DNA of 64,000 nt from Spartinivicinus ruber (GTDB taxonomy: Bacteria > Pseudomonadota > Gammaproteobacteria > Pseudomonadales > Zooshikellaceae). The notes under the pieces were generated by a model that did not search any database, was not told the origin of the DNA, and worked only from the letters and a program-made list of their open reading frames with translations. The stretch spans positions 1,835,001 to 1,899,000 of the forward strand of contig NZ_CP048878.1 of assembly GCF_011009015.1 (NCBI RefSeq), written 5' to 3'. The position numbers and the translations under genes were made by a program. The stretch's first letter is position 1. The number at the start of each line of letters is the position of its first letter. Positions 63,326 through 64,000 of the stretch are shown piece by piece.

Positions 63326-64000
63326 ATGAAGCTACTAATACAGATTTGTATCGCGCTAAGTGTAATTTTTATTTCAATTTCCAGCTGGGGGTATGCCAAT
63401 AATTATTTAATAGGGCAGGCCAAGAGAGATATTACTGGACCTGCAGCAGAAGTGGTGATGTTAGGATATGCTAAAGCCGATCAAGTGGCGGCAGGGATTC
63501 ATCAACGGTTGTGGGCTAGGGCATTTGTAGTCACTGACAGGTTTGATCAACAAAGGGTTGCTTTAGTGACTATTGATGCTGGCATGGTTTTTCAAGGCAT
63601 AACCCAAGCAGTAGTACGGCAGCTGCGGCAAAAATTAGGTAATCGTTATAGCGACAGGAATTTGCTAATTACTGCCACTCATACTCACAGTGGGCCAGGT
63701 GGCTTTTCTCACTATGCGTTATATAACATCTCCAGCAAAGGTTTTATTAAAGAAAATTTCCAGGTAGTGGTAGATGGTATTACGGATGCTATTCTAGCAG
63801 CAGACCAACAACTTAAACCGGGTTATATTTTGTTGAATAAAGGTAAATTGACAGGAGCTAATAAAAATCGTTCTTTAGAAGCTTATTTGAATAATCATGA
63901 CGCTGAATATTTTCCTGCAGAAGATCAGCAAATGACTATTTTAAAATTTATACGGCAAGGAAAGCCGATTGGTTTATTATCTTGGTTTCCTACCCACGCT
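63326..64000 (+). CDS. Neutral ceramidase, N-terminal part, cut by window edge
   Basis: 225 codons to the window end, no stop. A signal peptide (MKLLIQICIALSVIFISISSWGYA) is followed by NYLIGQAKRDITGPAAEVVMLGYA and then LITATHTHSGPGGFSHYAL, the metal/serine catalytic motif region of neutral/alkaline ceramidases. A final GLLSWFPTHA is also typical. These secreted enzymes hydrolyse ceramide to sphingosine and a fatty acid; P. aeruginosa has a relative active on host lipids. Bacteria without sphingolipids use them on host or environmental lipids. Confidence 0.92.
   Translation, partial: MKLLIQICIALSVIFISISSWGYANNYLIGQAKRDITGPAAEVVMLGYAKADQVAAGIHQRLWARAFVVTDRFDQQRVALVTIDAGMVFQGITQAVVRQLRQKLGNRYSDRNLLITATHTHSGPGGFSHYALYNISSKGFIKENFQVVVDGITDAILAADQQLKPGYILLNKGKLTGANKNRSLEAYLNNHDAEYFPAEDQQMTILKFIRQGKPIGLLSWFPTHA

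Noticed and set aside
1-64000. CRISPR arrays, rRNA or tRNA genes
   Set aside because: No regular spacer-repeat pattern or conserved RNA gene segments were seen in a by-eye reading.

Overview
This window looks like chromosome of an AT-rich marine gammaproteobacterium. The nar gene order (narXL diverging from narK1-narK2-narGHJI plus a parvulin gene) matches the Pseudomonas arrangement. The low GC content, the many periplasmic solute-binding paralogues and the mix of IS families suggest an Oceanospirillales-type organism such as the Zooshikella/Spartinivicinus group. That placement is an inference from gene content, not a database result.

Layout. 1-13.6 kb: nitrate respiration (parvulin, narI, narJ, narH, narG, narK2, narK1, then divergent narX-narL), with an Anr/FNR box and a perfect NarL 7-2-7 site in the divergent promoter. 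13.6-17.2 kb: a solute-binding protein, then an anaerobic class III ribonucleotide reductase operon. Its glycyl-radical segment is a separate 55-residue gene, and its promoter holds a pair of NrdR-like boxes next to an Anr box. 17.4-24.7 kb: a large unrecognised protein, then a double-glycine peptide export operon (precursor peptide, C39-peptidase ABC exporter, LpxL-like acyltransferase, HlyD adaptor) and a possible small immunity protein. 24.7-25.7 kb: an IS5-family element. 25.8-34.9 kb: a second solute-binding protein, feoABC, a small Cys-motif protein, nnrS, a divergent phosphoketolase-family gene and a cation/proton antiporter.

35-40.5 kb is a decay zone. It holds an IS4-family element with a perfect 9-bp target duplication, a fused kinase/Thg1-like remnant, a VOC protein, and an amidohydrolase gene whose signal-peptide end was cut off by an IS630-family element. 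40.9-42.9 kb: a two-component system. 43-47.7 kb: an apparently active secreted subtilase beside a paralogue that has lost its catalytic residues, a secreted NWP-repeat protein and a PagL-like lipid A deacylase. 48-55.7 kb: a chemoreceptor, lipoproteins, an acetyltransferase, a frameshifted cytochrome b561, a rhodanese, a GlxA-type regulator and two small membrane proteins. 56-59 kb: molybdenum cofactor genes moaB-moeA-moaA. 59-64 kb: a third solute-binding protein, a DUF885 protein, a GFA-family protein, a leucine-rich-repeat protein and the start of a neutral ceramidase.

How it fits together. Much of the window serves oxygen-limited growth on nitrate: sensing (NarXL), transport (NarK1/2), reduction (NarGHI with NarJ), the Mo cofactor (Moa/Moe), ferrous iron (Feo), NO-related NnrS and oxygen-independent dNTP synthesis (NrdD/G). 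Anr-like TTGAY-N4-RTCAA boxes lie upstream of several of these units, so they may form one regulon. The most unusual system is the peptide exporter operon that carries an LpxL-like acyltransferase. The protease/pseudoprotease pair comes next.
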